Positions 7,631-15,414 are shown, numbered from the stretch's first letter. The stretch: DNA of 64,000 bases from Lentzea sp. NEAU-D7 (GCF_026242055.1 NZ_JAPJDL010000010.1:62001-126000), one strand, 5' to 3'. The notes: a model not told the origin generated them from the letters alone. A program made the numbers and translations.

Positions 7631-9349
7631 TTATCCGAGGACCACCATCCGGGACGACTTCTTGATCTTTGAGCCGCGCAGCTTCCAGCCGCCTACCGCC
7701 ATTGCAGCTGTTGGTACAGCGTCGATGCGCTTACCTGTCTTGCCACGTTCGGGCTTGTCCGGCCGGATGAGGTCGGGTTCGCCAGGTGGGTGGCGAACCT
7801 CCACAGAGTCAAAACAGAACTCGGCGACGGGGTTCCCGTGGTGCGACCAGCCGCGTGACTTGGTCAGGGCCATCAGTTCGGTCATGCCGTGGGTCATGCC
7901 CTTGTAGGTCTGGGCGACTGGGTACATGGGGACGCCGGTGCGGCGTTCGAGGCGCTGGCGGACGGGTTCGCCTGACCACTCGTCGTAGGAGATGTCGGCG
8001 ACGCGCACCAGGCCGGTGTCCGCGGTGATGTCGTTCTCGATGACGTCGTAGTCGATGACCTCGCCGTCCGTGGCCGTGATCCAGCCCTGGTCAACCCACT
8101 GGGAGACCTTGCCCTCGGTGTGCTTGTCCAGGTGCGCGACCGCTGTCTCTGGCAGCCAGAACCGCCACAATGCGGAGGCGTGGCCGTCGATCCCGGTCGG
8201 GACGATCAGGCACCACGCGGTGAGGTCCATCTTGGACGCGAGGTCGAGGCCACCCCACGCGGGGCGGCCGGCGTGCAGCTGCCGCAGCCGGGCCGGTGGC
8301 GTCGAGTCGGTGCCGGTGCACAGGAGATAGACGTGCATCGGCATCCACCGCGACGACTGCGACACCCATTGGTTCAACCGGAACTGGCGGAAGACGTTCT
8401 CTTTGGCCGGATCATTGCGGGCCTCGATCGCCTCTTCCCGCAGCGCCTCGAGTGACAGGAAGTCACCCAACGCGGGATTGGCCAAGTGCCAGTTAGATTC
8501 GTCCCACGGGTCCGCGTCAGGGTCCAGGTTGCGCAAGTACACGAAGCGGTGCGGGGCACGGTCGGGGTTCTCGGCGATCTTCACGCACTCGTCGTGCTCG
8601 GCCTTGGCGAAGCTGGTCGGGTCGTTGCCCGCGGTGGTCGCCGCGATCAGCAGCGGCTCAAGCCGCGTGCCCATGCCTGTGCGCATCGCGTGCCAGAAGT
8701 CGCCGTTCGGCTGGGTCAACACCTCGTCGAAGATCACGGCCGAGGGGTTGGAACCGAGGTTGCCCAGTGCGTCCGAGGGCACGACCACGTAGACCGAGTT
8801 CGTGCGCTCGTCCACGATGCGCGCCGAGTGCTCGACCACCCGCAGCCGGCGAGACAGCACCGGGGAAAGTGCCACCATGCGGGCCGCAACGTTGAACACC
8901 AGCCGGGCCTGCTCGGTGTCGCGCGCGCAGCCGTAGATCTCCGCGGACTCCACGCCGTCGCCGACCAGCATGTACAACGCGATGAACGCCAACAGCTCAC
9001 TCTTGCCGTTCTTGCGGGCGATCTCGATCCACGCGATGCGGTAGCGGCGCACGTAGGACCCGGATTCGGTGTCCCAACGGACCTCTCCGAACAACGGCCG
9101 GACGATGTCGTCCCGCTGCCACGGCGCGAGGATGAACGGCTTGCGCGCCCACCGGTCTTTCGTGTGGACGCAGATTTCCTCGGCGAACGCCTGGGCGTGA
9201 TCGGCGCGCGGAGTGCAGAAGTGGGTGCCGCGCTTGCGGCAGCGGGACCCGTCGAACTCGCGGCCGCACACGGGGAGCCGCGGGGGCGCCTTCGTGGTAG
9301 TGCTGGGGTTCTTACGAGAGGAGGCGTTCCGCGCCGCCCTTGTTGCCAT
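7631..9349 (-). CDS. Terminase large subunit
   Basis: 572 residues from ATG 9349, overlapping the small-subunit gene by 38 bases. An N-terminal Cys/His-containing segment (residues 28-51, VCGREFDGSRCRKRGTHFC) precedes the ATPase. The Walker A-like motif ARKNGKS is at 111-117 and the Walker B-type AVIFDE, with Asp208/Glu209, follows. The C-terminal nuclease begins with GGLDLASKMD (Asp369) and continues through DGEVIDYD and SYDEW. This is the TerL architecture that packages DNA through the portal. The short Cys-rich N-terminal extension is seen in some actinophage TerL proteins. Confidence 0.93.
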   Translation of the reverse strand: MATRAARNASSRKNPSTTTKAPPRLPVCGREFDGSRCRKRGTHFCTPRADHAQAFAEEICVHTKDRWARKPFILAPWQRDDIVRPLFGEVRWDTESGSYVRRYRIAWIEIARKNGKSELLAFIALYMLVGDGVESAEIYGCARDTEQARLVFNVAARMVALSPVLSRRLRVVEHSARIVDERTNSVYVVVPSDALGNLGSNPSAVIFDEVLTQPNGDFWHAMRTGMGTRLEPLLIAATTAGNDPTSFAKAEHDECVKIAENPDRAPHRFVYLRNLDPDADPWDESNWHLANPALGDFLSLEALREEAIEARNDPAKENVFRQFRLNQWVSQSSRWMPMHVYLLCTGTDSTPPARLRQLHAGRPAWGGLDLASKMDLTAWCLIVPTGIDGHASALWRFWLPETAVAHLDKHTEGKVSQWVDQGWITATDGEVIDYDVIENDITADTGLVRVADISYDEWSGEPVRQRLERRTGVPMYPVAQTYKGMTHGMTELMALTKSRGWSHHGNPVAEFCFDSVEVRHPPGEPDLIRPDKPERGKTGKRIDAVPTAAMAVGGWKLRGSKIKKSSRMVVLG

Positions 9350-9770
9350 CGCGGCCCACCTCGACCTTGATGGACTGCCGATCTGACGGCGTCAACCCGA
9401 ACCGGGCGGCGAACTGAAGGAACGTGCGCTCGGCCTCGGCCTGCACCTGCAACGCCGGGTTCTTCATCAGGCCCGATCCGCCCTGCACCAACAGCGCCGA
9501 GCCGTTCACCAACGCCGTGGCGGAGCGGTAGCGGGCCAGCGCCTCACACAGCACCAGGAACGCGTCCACGTCCCACGCGGTCAACACCCCGCGCTCTTCC
9601 AGACCGGGCGCGAGGCGTTGCCAGATCGAGCGCGCGTCGTCGGAAGCCCAGTCAGGGCAACGGATCTCGTCCTCGGGCGGCTCGGGCTCGTCGGAGTTGA
9701 TCCGGTCGGCCCGGTCGCCGTGCAAGATCCGCAGTTTGGTTGGCTTCCCAGCCGGTCCCCGTTTGCCCAC
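9312..9770 (-). CDS. Terminase small subunit, P27 family
   Basis: 152 residues from GTG 9770, chosen because GGAGG sits five bases upstream and because the protein then begins VGKRGPAGKPTKLRILHGD, the classical start of P27-family small terminases. The helical core (DDARSIWQRLAPGLEERGVLT, then FLVLCEALARYRSA) and the end FAARFGLTPSDRQSI also fit that family. It recognises the packaging site and recruits TerL, whose gene overlaps its 3' end. The non-coding stretch upstream (9771-10324), with short direct repeats, is a candidate packaging site. Confidence 0.88.
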   Translation of the reverse strand: MGKRGPAGKPTKLRILHGDRADRINSDEPEPPEDEIRCPDWASDDARSIWQRLAPGLEERGVLTAWDVDAFLVLCEALARYRSATALVNGSALLVQGGSGLMKNPALQVQAEAERTFLQFAARFGLTPSDRQSIKVEVGRDGNKGGAERLLS

Positions 9771-10324
9771 ACGCGCCTCCGGGGTGCTTTGCAGGCGGGC
9801 GTCAGCAACGACATGTCGTTCCTGGTCTAACCGGTGTCCGCGAGGCGCGGTGAGTCGCAGATGCACATCAAGTCTGTTTGCAGGCGGGCCGCCGTGCCAA
9901 TGTGCTGTCCGGGATGGCAAGAGTCTGCGGTTTCCGCACGTCAGCGGTAGGGGCTGGGTGCTACTACGCCGAGCGGTAGGGATGCGGCGGTGAGCGGTAA
10001 GCGGTGTTCGGTAGGGCCGATCAGCTCCGCCGAGAAGGACTGTTCAGGTCTCCCGAAGTGGCTTTAGGCTGCGAAAACACCAGTTGTGCAAGACAGGAGC
10101 CATCCACACCCGTGTACGGCTAGGTGTTACCCCCCGGTCAGGCGCGTTTCTCATCATGCGAAATGCACTGGCTAAGGTTGGTCCGGTTCGCGACAGCCAG
10201 TCGCGACGGGGCAGAGCAGAGCGCTTGGCAGCCTTCGAACTTCTCGGCTCCGGCCGGGTTGGGAAGGCCGACACCCACCCGTGTGCGGAGAAGGTCCGCA
10301 CGGGAAGGTCGGCGGAGGTGTCAA
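9771..10324. other. Non-coding stretch upstream of terminase genes
   Basis: No convincing gene is seen in these 554 bases; open frames here have skewed Arg/Ser composition and no ribosome sites. The stretch holds the AGCGGTA repeat cluster (9943-10014) and the leader of the plus-strand small gene at 10325. In many siphoviruses the cos or pac site lies just before terS, so this is the natural place to look for it. Confidence 0.5.
9943..10014. repeat. Four short direct repeats AGCGGTAG-like
   Basis: AGCGGTAG occurs at 9943-9950 and 9972-9979, AGCGGTAA at 9993-10000, and a diverged TTCGGTAG at 10007-10014. Spacing is 29, 21 and 14 bases. Clustered copies just upstream of terS suggest small-terminase or regulator binding sites; that is inference. 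Confidence 0.45.
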
Positions 10325-10480
10325 GTGTCAGATGAGGGCCGCGCGTCGGATCACGGTCCGGAGCGTGATGAGGAACGACGACCCAGCCGGAGGGGCAACT
10401 CCGAAAGGGCCGCCGTCGTCCTCAACCTCCTGATTCAGGTCATCACGTTGATCAACGGGATGAGTGACCTGTTCAGGTAG
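10325..10480 (+). CDS. 51-residue basic protein with hydrophobic C-terminus
   Basis: A GTG start at 10325 lies six bases after a GGAGG ribosome site, which makes this short frame credible. The first 27 residues are strongly charged (VSDEGRASDHGPERDEERRP). The rest is hydrophobic (AAVVLNLLIQVITLING) and ends MSDLFR, so a membrane-associated C-terminal helix is likely. It runs against the phage strand and is followed within ten bases by a stable hairpin at 10487-10516, so it forms a separate transcription unit. Function is unknown; small membrane proteins expressed from prophages can act in exclusion or lysis control, but nothing here proves it. Confidence 0.5.
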   Translation: MSDEGRASDHGPERDEERRPSRRGNSERAAVVLNLLIQVITLINGMSDLFR

Positions 10481-10486
10481 TCGGTC

Positions 10487-10516
10487 GGGTGGCGTGCACT
10501 TTTGTGTGCGCCACCC
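10487..10516 (+). terminator. Hairpin terminator after the 51-residue gene
   Basis: GGGTGGCG (10487-10494) pairs with CGCCACCC (10509-10516), and the inner GCAC can pair with GTGT. No T-run follows, as is common in actinobacteria. It lies seven bases past the stop codon. Confidence 0.6.
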
Positions 10517-10580
10517 GGTCCGGGTGGCCAGAAGGCGTTACCGCTCTGACCAGCGTGTACCTCGTGTACACACGCCCATA

Positions 10581-10607
10581 CTTACGATAGTGCGTCACTA
10601 TCGCAAG
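10581..10607. promoter_or_regulatory. 12-bp inverted repeat, operator candidate
   Basis: CTTACGATAGTG (10581-10592) and CACTATCGCAAG (10596-10607) form an inverted repeat with 11 of 12 matches around a 3-base centre. A GTGTAC pair (CTC between the copies) lies about 25 bases to the left. The site lies between the terminator and the end of the minus-strand genes, where no gene is encoded, so a repressor or partition-type binding site is possible. Confidence 0.5.
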
Positions 10608-10629
10608 TAGCCAGGTGAGAGCGCACAGG

Positions 10630-10725
10630 TCAGGAACCCGAGCTACGGCTTCGGGACGGGCTGGACGCGCGGCGCGTGATGCGACGGAACGCGCCCGCGA
10701 CCATGCGGCCGAGACGACGACGCAT
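10630..10725 (-). CDS. 31-residue arginine-rich peptide
   Basis: A very short frame from ATG 10725, with AGGAG eight bases upstream and the stop of the preceding gene at 10731, so it sits at the end of the same operon. The peptide is MRRRLGRMVAGAFRRITRR followed by a Ser/Arg tail, with ten arginines in 31 residues. It could be an amphipathic cationic helix or a nucleic-acid-binding tail. The strong ribosome site supports translation. No family is recognised. Confidence 0.4.
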   Translation of the reverse strand: MRRRLGRMVAGAFRRITRRASSPSRSRSSGS

Positions 10726-10730
10726 GGAAA

Positions 10731-11108
10731 TCACTCCTCTCCGGTGTCGGTGTTGGGCATGTCGACGCCGAGCACGGAGGCGGCGGCTCGGCCGTCGAGG
10801 TACTTGTCTCCGATGTGCATCAGCCGCGCGGCGGCCAGGAACGCGTCCTTGTCCTCGCGGGACTTGAAGCACAGGGCGAACCAGTACTCGGAGTCGGTGG
10901 CGAGGCGGAACCGTTCGTCTTCGCGCTTGGTGCGTTCGCGGAACCCGATCGCGAGTGCGTCGAGCTCGGCGCCGGCGTCGGCGGCCAGGTCGCCGGCGTA
11001 CTCGACGTCCTGCAGGGGATCGGGCAGCGGTTCGGCGTTGAGCTGCGCGAGGAGGTCGGCGTTGGAGGAAGGGCCGCCGAGTACGGCGGTGGATTTGAGC
11101 TGTGCCAG
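10731..11108 (-). CDS. Unknown phage protein, start codon uncertain
   Basis: The reading frame clearly codes: it contains a duplicated NADLLAQL segment, then YAGDLAADAGAELDALAIGF, a charged helix ERTKREDERFR, and YWFALCFKSREDKDAFLAA. No ATG, GTG or TTG exists between the end of the upstream PP-loop gene and a methionine deep in the domain. The likely start is CTG 11108, giving about 125 residues; otherwise the frame is reached by ribosomal frameshift from the upstream gene, whose stop is at 11125. Phages often place a small protein with an EDKDAFL-type segment beside PAPS-reductase-like genes. Function unknown. Confidence 0.55.
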   Translation of the reverse strand: MAQLKSTAVLGGPSSNADLLAQLNAEPLPDPLQDVEYAGDLAADAGAELDALAIGFRERTKREDERFRLATDSEYWFALCFKSREDKDAFLAAARLMHIGDKYLDGRAAASVLGVDMPNTDTGEE

Positions 11109-11124
11109 GAGATCGGCATTGGGG

Positions 11125-11829
11125 TCAGGCGGCGAGGTTACGGCGGAACACCTCCAGGTCGGCGAGCGGGAACCACTGCAAGATCCGTTCGTAGTCGTCG
11201 GGTGCGTGCTGGCGGATCGGGTCGAGGAACCGGAAGTCCAGGCCGTCGAAGCTGCGGCCGAACCACTCGTATTCGGGCGGGAGCGGGCAGTTGTGGCGCT
11301 TGAGCGCGTCGCGGACATCGGCGATGCGCCAGTCCCACACGATGCTGACTTTGCGGACGCTGTCGCGCTTCGGGCCGTGGGTGACCATCGCCATGCGCCG
11401 GTTCGGCGAGTCCGCGGCGCGCACACCGTCGGCGTTCCAGGCGCCCGCGTGGCCCAGGTCTTCCCGGATGATGTCCGCGACTTCCTCATACGTGGGTTCG
11501 GGCAGCTGCGCGGCCTCGATCACCGCCGCCCGCTCCGGTGGCTGGAACAACAGGCTGTTGAGCCACCGGTACAGCGTCGGGTGCGGCAGGTTCAGGATCG
11601 GCGTTTGGAAGAAGTCCTCGTAGAACTTCCTGCTGTCCTCGATGAACCGCAGATCCGGCACCAGGTACAGGTGATAGGGGACGACCGTGATCCCGGCTTC
11701 GCGCATCGCCAGCCACGCGGCAATGCTGTCCTTACCCCGGCTGAAGCCGAGCAGAACCGGTTTTCCCTCGGCCGCGAGCTCGGCGCGGATCTGCTCCGAG
11801 CTCGTGATGCCGTCGATCTCGATGGGCAG
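11125..11829 (-). CDS. PAPS reductase/DndC-like PP-loop protein
   Basis: 234 residues assuming a CTG start at 11829, six bases after a GGAGGT ribosome site; no AUG-like start fits better. The PP-loop reads LLGFSRGKDSIAAWLA, a variant of SGGxDS with Arg and Gly exchanged. Later elements are YHLYLVPDLRFIEDSRKFYE, PHPTLYRWLN and the C-terminal VWDWRIADVRDAL. This is the N-type ATP pyrophosphatase fold found in PAPS reductases and DndC, and such genes are frequent in actinophages next to terminase. A role in DNA modification (7-deazaguanine- or phosphorothioate-like) is possible but no partner genes are visible. Confidence 0.75.
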   Translation of the reverse strand: MPIEIDGITSSEQIRAELAAEGKPVLLGFSRGKDSIAAWLAMREAGITVVPYHLYLVPDLRFIEDSRKFYEDFFQTPILNLPHPTLYRWLNSLLFQPPERAAVIEAAQLPEPTYEEVADIIREDLGHAGAWNADGVRAADSPNRRMAMVTHGPKRDSVRKVSIVWDWRIADVRDALKRHNCPLPPEYEWFGRSFDGLDFRFLDPIRQHAPDDYERILQWFPLADLEVFRRNLAA

Positions 11830-11881
11830 CGGGTCACCTCCAGGTCGTTGATGCGTGGTGCATCGCGTGATGCGTGGCGCA

Positions 11882-12103
11882 TCACGAACAGCGGTCGGCG
11901 GGGGAGTGCGCGCGGGCGGCCAGCCGGGACACCGTGGACTGCGCGACGTTCGCGTGAGGTGCGATCCGGCGTTGCGCAATGCCACGCGCGACGGCTTGGC
12001 GCACAAGGGTTTCCCAGCGCGCGGTCCACGCGGCCACCTGGTCGGCGGCCTGCTCGATCTCGTCGAGCAACTCGTCTGGGTCGCGGCCGGCGTCGGCGGT
12101 CAC
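11882..12103 (-). CDS. Small helix-turn-helix protein
   Basis: 73 residues from GTG 12103. An N-terminal helix (DELLDEIEQAADQVAAWTAR) leads to a helix-turn-helix of the form VARGIAQRRIAPHANVAQSTVSRL, in which AQSTVSRL is the recognition helix. The ribosome site is weak. Longer in-frame extensions to 12334 are Arg/Pro-rich shadow translation. It sits between the HNH gene and the PP-loop gene in the same direction. Proteins of this size and pattern are probably small DNA-binding regulators or terminase-linked recognition proteins. Confidence 0.6.
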   Translation of the reverse strand: MTADAGRDPDELLDEIEQAADQVAAWTARWETLVRQAVARGIAQRRIAPHANVAQSTVSRLAARAHSPADRCS

Positions 12104-12251
12104 GGGTTGGTTCCGCGGACGTGGGTTCGGCCGTCGGCAAAACCTGACCAGGCCCGGATGGGCCTCAGTGGCTTGTGCCCTGTTGCGCGGCGGAAGGGTC
12201 CCTCCCCTGGGGGTGGCGTGCGGCCCGAGCGGGGGGCGTCGGCGGCGTGGC

Positions 12252-12656
12252 TCACGGGCTGTTCCACCCTCCTCGGGTCCTCGGGTCCTCGGCGGTGGCC
12301 TTGGCATGGCACGGGCCACACAGGCCACGGCCACGGGCAGGGTGGTCAGGGTCCATGCCAGCGGCTACCAGCTCCCTGCGGGTCAGCGGCCAGTGATCGG
12401 CCACGGTGGCCGGAGCGGAGCAGGGACGGCCGGTGTGGGCGGTGCAGTCCAGGCGGTCACAGCGGCACACCCGGTCACGGGCCAGCACGGCCGGACGGAA
12501 CCGGGACCGGTGGCCAGCGGTGTAGCCACGCTGCGCGCTGGTCCCGTGGGCACGGCGGCCACGGGAACGGCAGGGCTGGCAGTGGCCACCGGTCCGGGTG
12601 GTGTTCGGGCACCCCGGACGGGTGCACGGTCGGGCGGCACGGGACGGCACGGCCAC
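12252..12656 (-). CDS. HNH endonuclease
   Basis: 134 residues from GTG 12656. The HNH/zinc core is clear: CTRPGCP at 11-17, ADHWPL with His88, then CGPCHAKATAED at 113-124, with the paired cysteines that hold the structural zinc. The N-terminus also has CQPC. Phage HNH nucleases encoded next to the terminase genes are commonly required for DNA packaging cleavage. Here it lies about 2.5 kb upstream of terS, with other small genes between. A strong hairpin at 12669-12701 separates it from the upstream gene. Confidence 0.85.
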   Translation of the reverse strand: MAVPSRAARPCTRPGCPNTTRTGGHCQPCRSRGRRAHGTSAQRGYTAGHRSRFRPAVLARDRVCRCDRLDCTAHTGRPCSAPATVADHWPLTRRELVAAGMDPDHPARGRGLCGPCHAKATAEDPRTRGGWNSP

Positions 12657-12668
12657 CCCCGGACATGA

Positions 12669-12701
12669 GACAGCCCCGGCATCGGGGATGCCGGGGCTGT
12701 C
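12669..12701 (-). terminator. Perfect 15-bp-arm hairpin terminator
   Basis: GACAGCCCCGGCATC (12669-12683) pairs exactly with 12687-12701 across a 3-base loop. It lies 25 bases after the stop of the DUF932-like gene and immediately before the HNH gene start, so it ends the upstream transcript and separates early from packaging genes. Confidence 0.75.
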
Positions 12702-12725
12702 GGGTGTTCGGTTGGGACCGGGCGG

Positions 12726-14105
12726 CTAGCTCACGAACCGGCGGGCGAGCTGCCAGGCGGTCTTGCTCGGGTTGTTCTTGTCCGCGAACAACGTGGTCAT
12801 TGCACGGTCGGTGTCGGTGTCACCGGTCTCGGGGTCGAACTGCTGGAACACGGTGAGTGCGGCGGTCAAGGCTCCCCAGGCGGTGCCCGCGATGTCCTTG
12901 GTGATGTCCACCTTGCCGTCAAACAGGATTCTCATCAGGTTGATGCACATCTGGTGACGGGTGCGCTTGGCATGCGTGGCGGTGTCACCGGGGTACGGGA
13001 ACAAGGTGTTGCAGAACTTGCTGAACTCGTCCTTGTTCAGCGTCCGCGCGAACAGAGCCTCAGCAGTCTCGGTGAACCACTGCGTGTAGGTGTTGAGCAG
13101 GTCCAGCCCATCACTGGTCTCGGTGATCCGCTTGTCCGCGTCATCGGCGGCAGTCAGGTTGATGTGGTTGGGGTACTTCAGGAACTCGACCGGGTGGACG
13201 GTCTGCGTGGCCACCCGGACCGGGCTGATGATGAGCTTGGAACTGCGGGCGGTCACCAGGGAGCTGATCACCACCACCCGGAACTCAACCGGGTCTTTGC
13301 CACCCACCATGAGCGGTTCGGGAACCCGGATGCTGGCGAACGCGGCCTTGTCGTTCCACAGCGGTCCGGCCGGTCCGGTCTTGGCCTTGGTGTCCTTCAT
13401 GATCGAGGCCAGCATCTCGCCCCGGACCTCCATCGGAACCGGCACCTTGTTCGAAGTGGTGGAGCTGATGAACTTCCGGCCGTGCGGGGCGTCGGGGTGC
13501 GGGCGGACCAGCCCCCACGTGTTGTCCATCTCCAGCGGCACGGCCGTGTGCTCCGGGTCCACGAGGCCCGTGTCGTTGGGGACGTCCGCCAGCATCAAAC
13601 AATTCTTCTTGTGCTTCTCGCCTGCCGGGGCTTCACATTCGGTGCAGTTGTCCGTCTCGGCCAGCGTCACCGCCGGTTGCACCTTCACGTTCCAGTCGGA
13701 CAACTGGGCTTTCTTCAGCAGCTCGTTCACCGAGCGGGAGCCATTGACCGCAGTGGCGAGCCGCGCCCACGCATCCTTGCCCGGCTTGATCGGCTCCACC
13801 ACTGCAACCGGCTTGGCCTTGGCCTCGGCCTTGGCGGGAGTGCCCTTGGCGGGTGCAGCCTTGGCGGCCGGAGCCTTGGCGGCCGGAGCCTTGGCGGGTG
13901 CGGCCTTGGTGCTGCTGGACTTGTCAGCCGGGGCCTTGGCGGCTGCTGGCTTGGCCGGAGCCTGAGCCAGGGCCTTGGCGGCCGGAGTCTTTGCCGGGGC
14001 CTTGGTGGCCTTAGCGGCAGGCTTGGCGGCTACGGGCTTGGCAGCGGCCTTGGTGGCAGGCTTGGCGGCCGGAGTCTTCTGGGCAGGGTCAACCGGTGTG
14101 GTCAT
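12726..14105 (-). CDS. DUF932-like phage protein with histone-H1-like N-terminal tail
   Basis: 459 residues from ATG 14105, chosen because AGAGGA precedes it and the protein then begins MTTPVDPAQK. Residues 1 to about 105 are a Lys/Ala/Pro repeat (units like AAKAPA and KPAAK), closely resembling eukaryotic H1 tails. A globular part follows with CTECEAPAGEKHKKNC and then a domain containing VPVPMEVRGEMLASI, FRVVVISSLVTARSS and TQWFTETAEALFAR, like the phage/plasmid DUF932 group. The tail implies non-specific nucleic-acid binding, so a role in recombination or replication is plausible but unproven. Confidence 0.55.
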   Translation of the reverse strand: MTTPVDPAQKTPAAKPATKAAAKPVAAKPAAKATKAPAKTPAAKALAQAPAKPAAAKAPADKSSSTKAAPAKAPAAKAPAAKAAPAKGTPAKAEAKAKPVAVVEPIKPGKDAWARLATAVNGSRSVNELLKKAQLSDWNVKVQPAVTLAETDNCTECEAPAGEKHKKNCLMLADVPNDTGLVDPEHTAVPLEMDNTWGLVRPHPDAPHGRKFISSTTSNKVPVPMEVRGEMLASIMKDTKAKTGPAGPLWNDKAAFASIRVPEPLMVGGKDPVEFRVVVISSLVTARSSKLIISPVRVATQTVHPVEFLKYPNHINLTAADDADKRITETSDGLDLLNTYTQWFTETAEALFARTLNKDEFSKFCNTLFPYPGDTATHAKRTRHQMCINLMRILFDGKVDITKDIAGTAWGALTAALTVFQQFDPETGDTDTDRAMTTLFADKNNPSKTAWQLARRFVS

Positions 14106-14293
14106 TGTTCGGATTTCCTCTGATTGCTCGGACAGCACTCATTCAGTGGTGCTGTTCGGTGTGAGCGGGAGACACCACAAACATAGCGGCATTTCCGGGC
14201 CTCGCAAGCAATTCGGAGAGTTTCCGGACAAAGTGACGACGAATGGGTTAACGCATTGATTTACGATCTTCGGCGACGGATCGCGGGAAAAGA

Positions 14294-14324
14294 AAAGGCC
14301 TGCGAACTGGGTTCGCAGGCCTTT
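14294..14324. terminator. Bidirectional intrinsic terminator
   Basis: AAAGGCCTGCGAAC (14294-14307) pairs with GTTCGCAGGCCTTT (14311-14324) across a TGG loop, giving a 14-bp stem flanked by A-runs and T-runs. It lies in the 300-base gap between two minus-strand phage genes. No gene is seen in the remainder of that gap (14106-14412), which contains the leader of the DUF932-like gene. Confidence 0.75.
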
Positions 14325-14412
14325 CCGTGTCCTCATGCGTGTTGTCTCACCAGCTCACAGAGGAACGCGTGCGATCCTGCCGGACAACCCGCGCACCGTC
14401 GAGCCCTCGTGA

Positions 14413-14895
14413 TCAATTGTCGTCGCGCGCACGCTGGTCCTGAATCCGCGTCAGCGCCTGGCGGACGATAGCGCGCATCCTGAGGTTTCGTTCGATGCGC
14501 GCCAGTTCGAATTCCGTGAGGGACCACGTCCAGCCGACGGCGTGGCCGATCATCGTCACGGAGAATCGGTTGTGTTCGCGGCAGTAGGCCAGCATGTCGC
14601 GGGTGAGCAGGTCCATCACCTCCTCGGCGGTGGTGGCCAGCCTCACGAGCGCGGCGTCACCGTCGAGGCTTGCGATGAGCCCCAACACGTTCACGGCCCG
14701 GCGGTCGCGTTCCACCTGTGCGCGCAGCATCGTCGCGCGCTGGGCCATCGATCCCCGCACGCCTGCGCCGTACCCGGTGAGCTCGGCCGCGCGCTCCGCC
14801 CACATCTGCTGTGCTTCGAGGCTGTGGAACAGGCCGCACGCGCACGTCGGCCCGGGCTCCCTGCTCATCCGGATGTACACAATCTTGTTCGTCAA
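14413..14895 (-). CDS. Unknown phage protein
   Basis: 160 residues from TTG 14895, with AAGGGG about eight bases upstream; an ATG nine codons in is the alternative. A short N-terminal segment has TCACGLFHSLEAQQ, possibly part of a metal or dimer contact. The rest is mainly helical (QRATMLRAQVERDRRAVNVL, RLATTAEEVMDLLTRDMLAY, FELARIERNLRMRAIVRQAL). No family is recognised. It is flanked downstream by a strong bidirectional terminator. Confidence 0.55.
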   Translation of the reverse strand: MTNKIVYIRMSREPGPTCACGLFHSLEAQQMWAERAAELTGYGAGVRGSMAQRATMLRAQVERDRRAVNVLGLIASLDGDAALVRLATTAEEVMDLLTRDMLAYCREHNRFSVTMIGHAVGWTWSLTEFELARIERNLRMRAIVRQALTRIQDQRARDDN

Positions 14896-14973
14896 CGACT
14901 TTCCCCTTGTACGTCAACACAATGTGATCGGTGAAAGCCCGGCGGCGACCAGGACGGCCGCCGCCGGGCGGGC

Positions 14974-15414
14974 TTACCTCGCGGTCACCTCGGCCCACAG
15001 CGCGGCCACCTCGCGCACCTCGCGGTGCGGGGTGATGGCCTGGACCCATGCGAGAAGTTCGGCGCGGCCGGAGTCGGTGAGGTGGTACGGGACCAGCTCG
15101 GCTCCCCGCGCACCCACGGGCGGGGCCACCAGCCCGCGCCGGATCGCCCGGTTCCGTGCGGCCGGTGTCGTGGCGTCCTCCAGCAGCCACGGCCAGGTGA
15201 AGCCCACGGCCAACATCCACAGGACGCGGAGCACTTGCTTGTCCTCGGCCAGCTTCAGGAAAGCCTTGGAGTCGCGGGTGATCGGGTCGGGTTCGGCGGG
15301 CTGCTCGTCCTGCACGAGCGCCGGGCGCTCGTCGGTGCCCCGCATCGACGGAACGCCCTGTGCGTCCGGGTGCACGGCCGGGCTGGCATCGGGCGCGGTG
15401 TGCTTGTTCACCAT
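14974..15414 (-). CDS. Winged-helix-like phage protein, paralogue of the next upstream gene
   Basis: 146 residues from ATG 15414, overlapping the stop of the upstream gene. The first 45 residues are charged and disordered. A helical segment follows (SKAFLKLAEDKQVLRVLWML), then a winged-helix-like end with VPYHLTDSGRAELLAWV, ITPHREVREVAALWAEVTAR. Its last 37 residues align with those of the gene at 15408-15770 (LT..G, W, T.HR, LW..VT), so the two arose by tandem duplication. DNA binding is likely; the target is unknown. Confidence 0.55.
   Translation of the reverse strand: MVNKHTAPDASPAVHPDAQGVPSMRGTDERPALVQDEQPAEPDPITRDSKAFLKLAEDKQVLRVLWMLAVGFTWPWLLEDATTPAARNRAIRRGLVAPPVGARGAELVPYHLTDSGRAELLAWVQAITPHREVREVAALWAEVTAR

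Noticed and set aside
10044..10301. Minus-strand frame of 85 codons upstream of terS
   Set aside because: Arg/Ser/Pro composition typical of shadow translation, no ribosome site, and it overlaps the leader of the well-supported plus-strand gene at 10325.
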